Shown here piece by piece: positions 56,739 through 64,000 of a stretch of 64,000 nt of DNA. Origin of the DNA: Corallium rubrum (Eukaryota > Cnidaria > Anthozoa > Scleralcyonacea > Coralliidae). The translations under genes were made by a program, and so were the position numbers. Each line of letters begins with the position of its first letter. The first letter of the stretch is position 1. The notes below the pieces were generated by a model. That model had not been told where the DNA came from, did not search any database, and was given only the letters and a program-made list of their open reading frames with translations. The stretch is taken from the NCBI GenBank assembly GCA_964035015.1, contig OZ035997.1, forward strand, positions 67,100,320 to 67,164,319. The letters are read 5' to 3'.

Positions 56739-57922
56739 TGAATGGAGTAATTAATACCATGGTTCACGCCAAATTTCATACTGTCATTTGCAACCTGTAG
56801 TTTGTTGTTGTAGCCGGCAATCGGATTTTTAAGAATTATGAGGTTGGATGGTAATAGCCAAAGACTTGGTGAGACTGCTAGATTTAGGACGACATTCGTG
56901 TCTGTCACCGCTCTATTCATATTGTTTATCCATGTAGCTGTGTTGTAGTTGATAAGACTATCCTCAACCAGTTGCCTAAACACTTTCTGAGTCTCCAATG
57001 CACTCGCCCTATCACCATATATGCTTTGTTTTGTCTTTGCCTGAGCACCAAGAATGGAATAAATAAACGCCTCTATGCTCTGATTTAGGAGTAGGAGACC
57101 ATTTGAGGTTAAACCATCACTCGTCTTTGGTACGAATTTCCCAAAATCTCCATTAACGTCTCTTAACCTCCTGGTTCCTCTCCATTTTGTTACTGAGTGC
57201 TCGGGGTCTTCTGTGTGTTCTACCTCCTGCCACGTCCATCTCGGCGCCTTATCGTTTTCCATCAAGAATGTTGCACCATAGCTTCTCATAATGTCACTTA
57301 TTTCTGAGTCTGATTTTACATCGAATTCTCTCATAATTCTTCTTATTGTGAAATACAGATGAAATCTCAAAAGCGACGTAACTTCCGGTGGAACGTCATC
57401 ACTGGGTGTTAGATGAAGTAACGACACCCCAGAAGCATATGTAGCGACGTACGTCCCCACAAGCGCTTGGTAATATTTCTCTTTTAGATCCCATTTGGAA
57501 TACGGGGAAGTTTTTATATCTAACGGTGGGAGGTCACTTTGAAAATACTCTGTCTCATTCACATAAACCCGAAACTGATTGACTGGATAATTCAGAACAT
57601 ATTCCGTTGGAAAATTATCATAGTAATAATATGACCCATGTGTTTTGTACATTGATCTGTGTTGTTTTCCTTTTGGGATTGTCTGAACGTGACCACCTAA
57701 TAACCATATTTTTGGAAATCTTGGTGGTGGTTTATTTATTGTTAAGTACTTGGTGTAGTTTTTATTGTTCTTAAACTCCGAATCGCCGGTGTAAATGTAC
57801 GTACCGTCGATAGGTCCGAAGAACACACCAGGTTCTGACTGACCGAAGACTGAACCAGTTATAAACTTGGTTCTATCAGTGTATGGGTATTTGGTGAAAA
57901 ACTCTCTCAGAGCTTTACTCAT
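56726..57922 (-). CDS. 398-aa protein divergently paired with the integrase
   Basis: Starts MSKALREFFTKYPYTDR at 57922, after GTTATATG. Aromatic- and tyrosine-rich N-terminal half (YYYYDNFPTEYVLNY), mixed alpha/beta composition, a VTSLLRFHLYFTIRRIM helix, WTWQEVEH, and LLLLNQSIEAFIYSILG. No catalytic motif or membrane anchor found. The gene is complete and well preserved, arguing for importance in the element. Its start is 19 bp from the integrase start on the other strand, with a shared near-palindromic CATATAAC...GTTATATG, so both may use one bidirectional promoter. The last codons (IHMSE) run into the CTCA satellite, so the C-terminus may have been altered. Function unknown; a large virion or attachment protein is one option. 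Confidence 0.75.
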   Translation of the reverse strand: MSKALREFFTKYPYTDRTKFITGSVFGQSEPGVFFGPIDGTYIYTGDSEFKNNKNYTKYLTINKPPPRFPKIWLLGGHVQTIPKGKQHRSMYKTHGSYYYYDNFPTEYVLNYPVNQFRVYVNETEYFQSDLPPLDIKTSPYSKWDLKEKYYQALVGTYVATYASGVSLLHLTPSDDVPPEVTSLLRFHLYFTIRRIMREFDVKSDSEISDIMRSYGATFLMENDKAPRWTWQEVEHTEDPEHSVTKWRGTRRLRDVNGDFGKFVPKTSDGLTSNGLLLLNQSIEAFIYSILGAQAKTKQSIYGDRASALETQKVFRQLVEDSLINYNTATWINNMNRAVTDTNVVLNLAVSPSLWLLPSNLIILKNPIAGYNNKLQVANDSMKFGVNHGINYSIHMSE

Positions 57923-57944
57923 ATAACAAAGGTTAGGTTATATG
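57920..57944. promoter_or_regulatory. Bidirectional start motif CATATAAC...GTTATATG
   Basis: The 19-bp gap plus both start codons form an imperfect palindrome, with GTTATATG reading into each gene. It matches the TATA-like motif beside most other start codons in the element. Confidence 0.6.
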
Positions 57945-59039
57945 GATGTGGGGGTTGGGTTGGAACAGGAACTGAGAGATATTTACTACAATCCGAAAAC
58001 AGGATATCAGTCGGCTGAACGGTTGTATCAGAAAGCATTGGACGCCGGTCTTGATGTGAGTAGGAAGGTAGTAAGGGACTGGCTGAAAACACAGGACACA
58101 TACACGAGGTATAGGCCGGTTGTGAGGAGGCATAAGTTCAGACAGACGTTCGTTAGCCACCTCGGTGAACAGATACAGATGGACTTGGTTGATATTTCGA
58201 AGTATAAGAACCAGAATAAAGGGTATTACTGGATTTTGGCAGCTGTTGAGATTCTGAGTCGGTACGCTTTCGCCATCCCCGTTTACAGGAAGGACACGAA
58301 AAACATGACTGGGGCTGTGGCTGAGCTGCTGAAACAGTTCAAAGACCGATTTGGTGACTACCCCGACCTGGCTCAGTTCGACGACGGAAAGGAGTTTTAT
58401 AACCTCGGTGTGAAGGACCTATTGAAGGAACACGGTGTTGAGTACTTCAGTACGTACTCAGACAAGAAAGCATCGATCGTCGAACGGTTTAACAGAACAC
58501 TTAAGACTGCTATGTGGAAGTATTTCTACACCAAGGGGACTTATAGGTGGATTGATGTTTTGGATGACCTCGTTGAGGGTTATAACAACACAAAACATAG
58601 TGTCGTTATGCTGAGGCCCAAGGAGGTTAATAAGTCAAACGAGAATCAGGTTTGGAATACGTTGTTTGGTCACCATTTTGGTGATCACCCTTTACCCAAG
58701 TTCAGGGTTGGGGACACTGTAAGGGTGTCAAAGTATAAGAGTATTTTCACGAAAGGTTACGAGGCTAACTTCACTGAGGAAATCTTCAGGATCACAAAGG
58801 TCATCCGTGGTGATCCAAACGTTTACGAAATAGAGGATGCCGATAACGAACCAATTATCGGAAAGTTTTATGATTCGGAGTTGTCGCCGGTGGATAAGAA
58901 GGATGACGTTTATAGGGTGGAGAAGGTATTGAAGAGGAAGAAAGTCGCCGGAAGGAAGATGGTGTTGGTCAAGTGGTTGGGTTATGATAACAAACACAAC
59001 TCATGGATACCTGAGAGTGACGTACAAAACCTGGGTTAA
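57942..59039 (+). CDS. int: Retroviral-type (rve) integrase with chromodomain
   Basis: 365 codons, intact. An N-terminal helical region with VVRDWLKTQDTYTRYRP (HTH-like) precedes the catalytic core: D in IQMDLVDISKY (about residue 79), D in LAQFDDGKEFYN (about residue 146) and E in KASIVERFNRTLK (about residue 182), the DDE triad of Polinton integrases. An SH3-like KFRVGDTVRVSKYKSIFTKG segment follows, then a C-terminal chromodomain (YRVEKVLKRK, VLVKWLGYDNKHNSWIP; about residues 318-362). It would cut and join element ends to host DNA, and the chromodomain could bias insertion to methylated-histone chromatin. Ends 14 bp before the next gene. Confidence 0.96.
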   Translation: MDVGVGLEQELRDIYYNPKTGYQSAERLYQKALDAGLDVSRKVVRDWLKTQDTYTRYRPVVRRHKFRQTFVSHLGEQIQMDLVDISKYKNQNKGYYWILAAVEILSRYAFAIPVYRKDTKNMTGAVAELLKQFKDRFGDYPDLAQFDDGKEFYNLGVKDLLKEHGVEYFSTYSDKKASIVERFNRTLKTAMWKYFYTKGTYRWIDVLDDLVEGYNNTKHSVVMLRPKEVNKSNENQVWNTLFGHHFGDHPLPKFRVGDTVRVSKYKSIFTKGYEANFTEEIFRITKVIRGDPNVYEIEDADNEPIIGKFYDSELSPVDKKDDVYRVEKVLKRKKVAGRKMVLVKWLGYDNKHNSWIPESDVQNLG

Positions 59040-59053
59040 TATATACTCTGAGG

Positions 59054-59746
59054 ATGAGGTTAACATTATTCATTGAAAACGGTGAGAAGACTGTCTACTT
59101 CGAACAACCTATCATGGTGACAGGTCCGAAACCACAAATAATGCTGAAGAAAGCGACGGTATACTGGAACTATAACAATGTGGTGTCAGGTCTGAACGAT
59201 TCGGTGTCGTTTGATGGTGTTGAGACATCCGCTTCTGAAGGTTATCTAGACTTTGACGCGATAGAGACATTTGTTAAGACCCTAGCCGGGGGTCTGTTGG
59301 GGACGGTTGAGTTTGGGAAGAATGTTTACAACGGAACTTCTAAAGTGAAAACGTCGGAAAAGCTGAAGCTTGGCAAGATGGGCCTTCTTTTAGGGTTTAA
59401 TGAGAGTGATGTGATAACTGTTGTTGGTGGTGGGTGGACGAATAGTCCGAATCAGGTGGACATCAATAGAGGGTTGAGGTAAGTCAAGATCTCGTGTGAC
59501 GCTGTTGAAAGTGAGAAAAGTCTGGACAATGGGAGGAGGAGTAATCTGATTGGCACTCTTCCAATAACCTCTGAACAGAGTCTGAAAGGAAGCGTACAGC
59601 ACTACACAGACATTGAATCGAAAGCTGAGATCTGAAAGGGTGTTTATGGTAAGATGACCTTTAGGGTTCGTGGGAATAATGATCAGTCAATAGGTCGACC
59701 GGTTGGGATTGGAGTGACGAGCGGATGGTGGGTGAATCTATCATAA
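59054..59746 (+). pseudogene. Candidate minor capsid (penton-like) protein with two nonsense codons
   Basis: Starts MRLTLFIENGEKTVYFEQP after TATATACTCTGAGG. One frame continues to 59746 except for TAA at 59480 (where an aromatic residue would fit) and TGA at 59633. The plan is an N-terminal phrase with a LFI-NG-TV opening, a central GKMGLLLGF block, an ISCDAVESEKSL strand, LIGTLPITSEQSLKGSVQHY and a final MTFRVRGNN strand. It resembles the minor capsid/penton proteins encoded near the integrase and capsid genes of Polintons; the identification is from layout and remembered motifs. Both stops are single substitutions, so decay rather than sequencing slip is likely. Confidence 0.6.
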
Positions 59747-60462
59747 GTAAAAGAAAAGAGGTGCTCAAAGAATGGGCAGGTATAGATATAGATAAGAATG
59801 CTGGTGAGGCCTCTGAGGAACTGTTATTACAGTCTTCGATTAGCCGTAACAGTAGAGGTACCCCCGACGGTGGAATGATGTATAAGGGTGTGAAAGTTTT
59901 GGTACGTGAGGGTAATAAAACCAGACTCAGCATAAACCAAAAATATATTAGGATTATTAAGGAGTTTGATGAGCTGTTAGAAAGGGCTATAACTGAGAAT
60001 CTCAGAGGGATTAGATTCGACCTCACAACCTCTCAGGAAGTCGAGGATGACATCACCTCACGAACCAACTTAGTGATCAACAATCGGATTGAGGAAAGAG
60101 TAGAAAATCTACGGGAGCAGGCGAGAGAAATACACATACCCGAGCAGGTAGTAAGAGAACTCGCTGGGATACTCCACCCACAAGGTACGGATATGGTGAA
60201 GATTGAAGCTCTTGAAAGACAAGCCGATCACTACAGATTAGAAGCACTAAGAGAGGTCGACCCTGTTAGGGAACAGTTCTACAAAAGCGTCAAAGGAACA
60301 GCGGAATTAAAAGCAGACAGCATAAGAATTAGGATTGGTGAGAGACCTAAATATACGGAAGCTGTGTCTATCTTAGAGAATGAGGTAAGAAACAATGACC
60401 TAAATAGGTTGGAACGTTTCAAGAGGTGGGCTAAAAAAATATGGTTGGTCTACCTGCTATAG
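59725..60462 (+). CDS. Coiled-coil protein, 245 aa
   Basis: Starts MVGESIISKRKEVLKEWAG, overlapping the previous gene end by 22 bp. After a glycine-rich turn (RGTPDGGMMYKGVKVLVREG) it is almost wholly helical and charged (INNRIEERVENLREQAREI, VKIEALERQADHYRLEALR). No catalytic motif. The 3' end overlaps the next gene by 22 bp. Gene position between penton-like and major capsid candidates suggests a virion or assembly protein; unknown family. Intact. Confidence 0.68.
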   Translation: MVGESIISKRKEVLKEWAGIDIDKNAGEASEELLLQSSISRNSRGTPDGGMMYKGVKVLVREGNKTRLSINQKYIRIIKEFDELLERAITENLRGIRFDLTTSQEVEDDITSRTNLVINNRIEERVENLREQAREIHIPEQVVRELAGILHPQGTDMVKIEALERQADHYRLEALREVDPVREQFYKSVKGTAELKADSIRIRIGERPKYTEAVSILENEVRNNDLNRLERFKRWAKKIWLVYLL

Positions 60463-60737
60463 CCATCACCATAGCTGGGATTGTAACCACAATAGTTGTG
60501 GCGGCTAGAAATGCTGTTTCGGGGGGAGCAAAAGCTGTTGGTGGTTTCGCTAAGGCACTCGCTAACCTGGGTAAGAAGTTGGGACCTCTGTTAGCACCAC
60601 TATTCAGTTTAGTAGCGCAGGTTCTGACTTGGGGAGCAAAAGGGATAGCATGGTTAGCCAACAATCTACGGGTTTTAGCCATAGCTATGGCATGGTTATT
60701 GTATGACTACTGGAAAAACGGAAAAAACAGAAAATAA
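60441..60737 (+). CDS. Amphipathic membrane protein, 98 aa
   Basis: Very hydrophobic: an N-terminal membrane segment (LPAIAITIAGIVTTIVVAA), an alanine/glycine-rich amphipathic centre (GGAKAVGGFAKALANLGKK), then a second hydrophobic half ending AMAWLLYDYWKNGKNRK. ATG preceded by AAAAAAAT. Small amphipathic proteins next to capsid genes in Polintons and adenovirus-like elements have been compared with membrane-active internal capsid proteins. Here that role is inference from composition and place. Intact. Confidence 0.68.
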   Translation: MVGLPAIAITIAGIVTTIVVAARNAVSGGAKAVGGFAKALANLGKKLGPLLAPLFSLVAQVLTWGAKGIAWLANNLRVLAIAMAWLLYDYWKNGKNRK

Positions 60738-60754
60738 AATCTGTTATGTAGTAT

Positions 60755-61979
60755 ATGACCAACAGAAGTCAGACAGAGCTGTTACCTGGATTTAGATGGG
60801 CGAGGATGTCGGAAATCAAGGGAAGTAGAACAAGACATACGATCACCATCAATCCCAACAAAGTCAACCCTGGTGAGGACCTCTACATCGACATGCCAAA
60901 GCTAAAACCTGATAGCTGTTTGGTCCCGGGTAGTTCTCACTTATTGTTCGACTTCAAGAACGCTAATACCAAGTCGTGGTTCCTAAACAATCTTCTGGCT
61001 GAGAGGTTAGTCGTCAAGCTAGCCGGCGAGACTGTTTACGACAACACAGGTGAAAGTGTCCTCGGTGTGTACAGGGATCTCTGGCTACCAAAGAGTGTAA
61101 GGGATCAGATGGTTGGATATGGAATTGGTCCAGAGAACCTGAGAAAGCTGATGTCTAAGGACGATAGTGGGGCCTCCTCTGGGGACGCTGAAAAGGTAGC
61201 TGACGCTTTGATGCTCACAATCCACGGGACGAAACTGAGGGTGAGATTGGATAAGATCCTCGGGGACCATGGACTTTATGCTCCCTTTGAAATGTACAAC
61301 AACTTCCGCTATGTCATTAGTCTACCAAAAGCCAGTGACATCATGGTGGCTCAGTCAAGTGAATCTGTTGATGGTTACACACTGGAAAACCTTGAACTGG
61401 AGTATGAGACTATTGATAACACCGACATCGCCAGTGAGATAGCCTCGCTGTACATGGTTGGTCGATCGTTATCCTACGAACATGTGACGCTGATGAAGTC
61501 AACTGAATGGACGGCTGGATCAACCCTGATCAACGAACACATTAACCTCCCACGAAAGTCTATGAAAGGTATTGTGATGATGTTCACAAATAAGATCCGA
61601 ACTGATAGTGAGGAATACGTCTATCCAAACATCGAAAGTAACAATTGAGGGTGTACCCAACGCTGTCTTCAGCCAAGGGATCCCAAAGAGTCGATTCTAT
61701 GATGAGGCTAAAAGACTGTTTGGTGGGAAGGAAAACACGGATCAGTTTATGACAATCCAGAAGTTATACAAGGCCGCCTTTACTCTAGCGATTGACTTGA
61801 GAAGTATTGAAGATCGCGACAGTGTTGGGACTGGGAAAAGAATCGTTAACACACAGTCTGGGGTCCTGGTTGAAATCACCAAAAAGGCGACTGTGGCTAA
61901 TGTAGTCTGTCGTATCTTTGTGTTGAGTGATGGTTTGGTGAACATGGTAAACAAAAACCTAAAATCAATTCAGTATTAA
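60755..61979 (+). pseudogene. Probable major capsid protein, one frameshift
   Basis: ATG at 60755 after TAGTATATG. The first frame (297 codons) has GSRTRHTITINPNKVNPGE, SHLLFDFKNANTKSWFLNN, KLAGETVYDNTGESVLGVY and VTLMKSTEWTAGSTLINE. A one-base slip near 61632 moves to a second frame with VTIEGVPNAVFSQGIPKSR, NTQSGVLVEITKKAT and FVLSDGLVNMVNKN, ending at 61977-61979. The total of about 407 residues, beta-rich, sits immediately upstream of the packaging ATPase, the usual place for a double jelly-roll capsid protein. Shorter than typical Polinton capsid proteins (about 600), so it may be a divergent type. The stop overlaps the ATPase ATG. Confidence 0.62.
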
Positions 61980-62588
61980 ATGGATCACCCATTCAATATG
62001 TTGATCGTTGGTATGACAGCTTGTGGGAAAACCTGGTATCTTCTAAAGATGTTAGAAGATGAATACTTCGGGTTCTTCGACTACATCGTTCTGCTCTGTG
62101 CAACGTTCAGCTGGAACAAAACCTACACCACCTGGAAATACACCTCCGACCCGGACTTCATCGCTGTGGATTGTAGTCAGGACGATGTCGAAATTATACT
62201 AGAACACATCATCCGAATATTCAAGGGATCCAAAACACTGATAGTCCTCGACGACTGTGCCAGTGGACAACCCGTAAAGAACAGAACAAGTGAGTTGGTT
62301 AAACTAGCCTTCAGCGCCCGACACTACAATCTGTCAACTATCGTAATCACACAACAGCTAACAGCTATCACAAAACCTTATAGGGAGAATATAAGTAAGC
62401 TGGTAACGTTCTACAACCCCAACAAAACCGATATGAAGGTCATCACTGATGACTACCTAGGTGGTTTAGACCGTGATGCCGTCATAGGGATAACTGAAAA
62501 GTTAAAAGAAAACAAATACGCTAAACTTGAGATTATGTTAAGGCATCCGTACGCGTATAAGGTGGTTATCCCAAAATCTGATCTATAG
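61980..62588 (+). CDS. Genome-packaging ATPase (FtsK/HerA, A32-like)
   Basis: 202 codons, intact. Walker A GMTACGKTW at residues 11-19, hydrophobic strand FFDYIVLLCATFSW, Walker B KTLIVLDDCASG (about residues 86-97), then sensor-like LSTIVITQQL (about 120). It would drive element DNA into capsids. The start ATG overlaps the preceding stop (TATTAAATGG, TAA/ATG), as expected in a tight late-gene series. Small for the family (about 200-260) but complete. Confidence 0.92.
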   Translation: MDHPFNMLIVGMTACGKTWYLLKMLEDEYFGFFDYIVLLCATFSWNKTYTTWKYTSDPDFIAVDCSQDDVEIILEHIIRIFKGSKTLIVLDDCASGQPVKNRTSELVKLAFSARHYNLSTIVITQQLTAITKPYRENISKLVTFYNPNKTDMKVITDDYLGGLDRDAVIGITEKLKENKYAKLEIMLRHPYAYKVVIPKSDL

Positions 62589-62592
62589 TAAG

Positions 62593-63180
62593 ATGGCCGA
62601 AAAGAAAACTAAAACGGTGAAAGTTGGGAAAAAAATCAGGGCACCCGCTGCAGAACCAGTCGAGACATCTGTTGGGGAAATAGAAACGGAAATACCTACT
62701 GAAATTCCCAACCTTGTCGATGAGCTCGTCAATGATCTGAAAAAGACTGAGGAAACCTGCCCAACACCTCCACCAACCAATGACACCAATAAGAAGAGAA
62801 GTGAGCTGATAAAATTATCAGAAAACGGTGAGGTAACTCAGTCAGTCAGCTACATCAAAAAAGCGACGGTAAAGGTTGTGGATAAGCTACACGCAGAATA
62901 TGAGGCCAAAAGGATGGAAAGGGCTAACGAATTTCTGACTGATATGCTGATCAGTAGATTCTCCAATGTTCTTGGTGGTTTGGACGCTGTAGAAAGCTCT
63001 GAGACGTTAGACAATGAACTACAAAAAGACAAACTGTTAAAGAGTGACGTTGATAAAGTTGTGGCCATGATCACACCGTATATACCATGTCTGGGACTGC
63101 TATCTGGAGGTATAACTGTGGGAAAACATGTGTACCAACATAAAACAAAAGTAGTGGAACAAAAACCGGAAACTAACTAA
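62593..63180 (+). CDS. 195-aa protein whose C-terminus is encoded in the right terminal repeat
   Basis: Starts MAEKKTKTVKVGKK after TATAGTAAG. Basic N-terminus, proline/glutamate-rich linker, a helical region (YIKKATVKVVDKLHAEYEAK, EFLTDMLISRF), and a hydrophobic TPYIPCLGLLSGGITVGKHV segment before a basic tail. The final 18 or so codons lie inside the terminal inverted repeat. Last gene of the rightward series, 4 bp after the ATPase. Function unknown. Intact. Confidence 0.7.
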   Translation: MAEKKTKTVKVGKKIRAPAAEPVETSVGEIETEIPTEIPNLVDELVNDLKKTEETCPTPPPTNDTNKKRSELIKLSENGEVTQSVSYIKKATVKVVDKLHAEYEAKRMERANEFLTDMLISRFSNVLGGLDAVESSETLDNELQKDKLLKSDVDKVVAMITPYIPCLGLLSGGITVGKHVYQHKTKVVEQKPETN

Positions 63181-63367
63181 ACCCCACGTTAAAACCAAAA
63201 CCTAATCGTTCTGAAGCGTTTCTGACACCAACAAAATTTTCCATATCCCCCAAAACCCATTTTCCCGTCTGCTTATACTTTAAAAAGTGGAAAAAAAGAG
63301 TTCACCCTTTCAAACATCCTTTCCCGTTAAATTCCAACATTTTGGGGCTGTTTTTGGCAAAATAAAA
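63125..63367. repeat. Polinton right terminal inverted repeat
   Basis: Inverse of 42386-42610, with about 20 extra bases near 63232-63252. It includes the 3' end and stop codon of the last gene. Confidence 0.92.
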
Positions 63368-63412
63368 AAATAAGATAATGCATCCATAGAAATAGATAAA
63401 CTATAACATGTG

Positions 63413-63878
63413 CATCCATATAAATGGATGTTTGAACTGGTGAAGTCTATAAACCTTAGCGGAAACATATAATTTTAGCGCATTTGCTTGGCCTGTTTCT
63501 TTTATTGCAAACGTCTTTCATCAATGCCAGTAGCACCAATGGAGCACATGAATTTAAACCACAGCAGCTTGGTCATTTAAATTTTGAATAAACACTACAA
63601 TCAAATGACTTGATCGTGGTAATCGAAAACGGAGACTTCCTAAAACCCTTTCGATGGGGGGGGGTTGCTGTGAATCTGATACCATGGTGACGGTGTGCAC
63701 CTGGTCATCACACGCGTTAATATGGGCATCAGAAAACCTATCTGCTGTGGTATAATTCAGGTGTGTGCTCCATTGATGCTCTTAGCATGCACAATAAATA
63801 AACCTGGCCAAGCTTTAAATACAATAAAATCATAAGGTTTATAGACTTTACCGTTTCAAGCATCCATTTCTATGATGG
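63413..63878. mobile_element. MITE-like element with about 46-bp inverted ends
   Basis: 63413-63459 (catccatataaatggatg, tttgaactggtgaagtctat, aaacctta) pairs with 63833-63878 with a few mismatches. The interior is AT-rich and non-coding. It begins 45 bp outside the Polinton end. Confidence 0.78.
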
Positions 63879-64000
63879 TTAGAGTTAGTGCACGAAACAA
63901 ACAAAGCCCTGGTCAGCTTAATTTCTGTTACAATTTTTACAATTTTTCCCTGTTTCGGTGTTCCACTGTTCCATGTTTTACCCTTAATATAATTTTATCA
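63879..64000. other. Window end, no gene seen
   Basis: Short AT-rich stretch with no recognised feature. Confidence 0.5.

Larger units (their letters stand above)
42386..63367. mobile_element. Polinton/Maverick-like virus-related element, about 21 kb including a nested LINE
   Basis: Inverted terminal repeats bracket a set of genes diagnostic of Polintons: protein-primed DNA polymerase B, retroviral-type chromodomain integrase, FtsK/A32-type packaging ATPase, and candidate major and minor capsid proteins. Without the 3.4-kb LINE it is about 17.6 kb, within the usual 15-20 kb range. Extra genes are a deoxynucleoside kinase and a zinc-finger/nuclease. I see no adenovirus-type maturation protease. 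Several genes are frameshifted or contain stops, so this copy cannot be autonomous, although integrase and ATPase are open. No convincing 6-bp target duplication flanks the ends. Confidence 0.9.

Noticed and set aside
42386-63367. Adenovirus-type maturation protease expected in a Polinton
   Set aside because: I found no frame with an H...D/E...Q...C series of that family. It may be absent, or too diverged to see without a profile search.
1-64000. tRNA or rRNA genes
   Set aside because: No stretch showed a recognisable tRNA box pattern or rRNA core by eye; a covariance-model scan was not possible.

Overview
This window looks like repeat-rich nuclear DNA of a marine invertebrate, most likely a cnidarian. 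It is AT-rich, its genes carry GT-AG introns, and nearly everything recognisable is transposon-derived: THAP-domain transposases, a tyrosine-recombinase (DIRS/Ngaro-type) retrotransposon, CR1/L2-like LINEs, SGNH-hydrolase fragments and a 21-kb Polinton/Maverick-like element. The host assignment is inference from this repeat mix. I see no convincing single-copy host gene.

Layout. 1-843 is flank. 848-7425 is a Kolobok-like DNA transposon bounded by TTAA. It has a minus-strand multi-exon THAP transposase and a plus-strand gene whose product resembles the cysteine-rich cytoplasmic (ballast) region of P2X7 receptors. Most of it plus its right flank is tandemly duplicated (1528-8078 and 8079-14632, nearly identical). 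14.6-21.9 kb is a minus-strand DIRS/Ngaro-type element (gag, RT-RNase H, tyrosine recombinase) split by a plus-strand LINE. 22.0-24.5 kb holds a foldback repeat and an SGNH fragment. 24.5-28.8 kb is a decayed P-element/THAP9-type transposase. 28.8-36.4 kb is dispersed repeats, minisatellites and microsatellites, with a second SGNH fragment. 37.0-38.9 kb is a decayed DDE-type/OTU gene. 39.8-40.3 kb is an endonuclease fragment.

42386-63367 is the Polinton-like element, with terminal inverted repeats of about 225-245 bp. Minus-strand genes run leftwards: a 398-aa protein, a protein swollen by a 1.5-kb tetranucleotide satellite, small structural or membrane proteins, a zinc-finger/nuclease, and a protein-primed DNA polymerase B. 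Plus-strand genes run rightwards: chromodomain integrase, a penton-like protein, a coiled-coil protein, an amphipathic membrane protein, a probable major capsid protein, the packaging ATPase, and a last gene that ends inside the terminal repeat. A deoxynucleoside kinase lies on the plus strand among the leftward genes. Replication (polymerase), integration (integrase) and virion formation (ATPase, capsid candidates) are therefore all represented, as in a virus-like element. The copy is decaying: a 3.4-kb LINE sits in the polymerase gene and at least seven other genes carry frameshifts or nonsense codons. Two features seem new: a TATA-like motif abutting most start codons, and an array of ten 18-20-bp palindromes just inside the left terminus.
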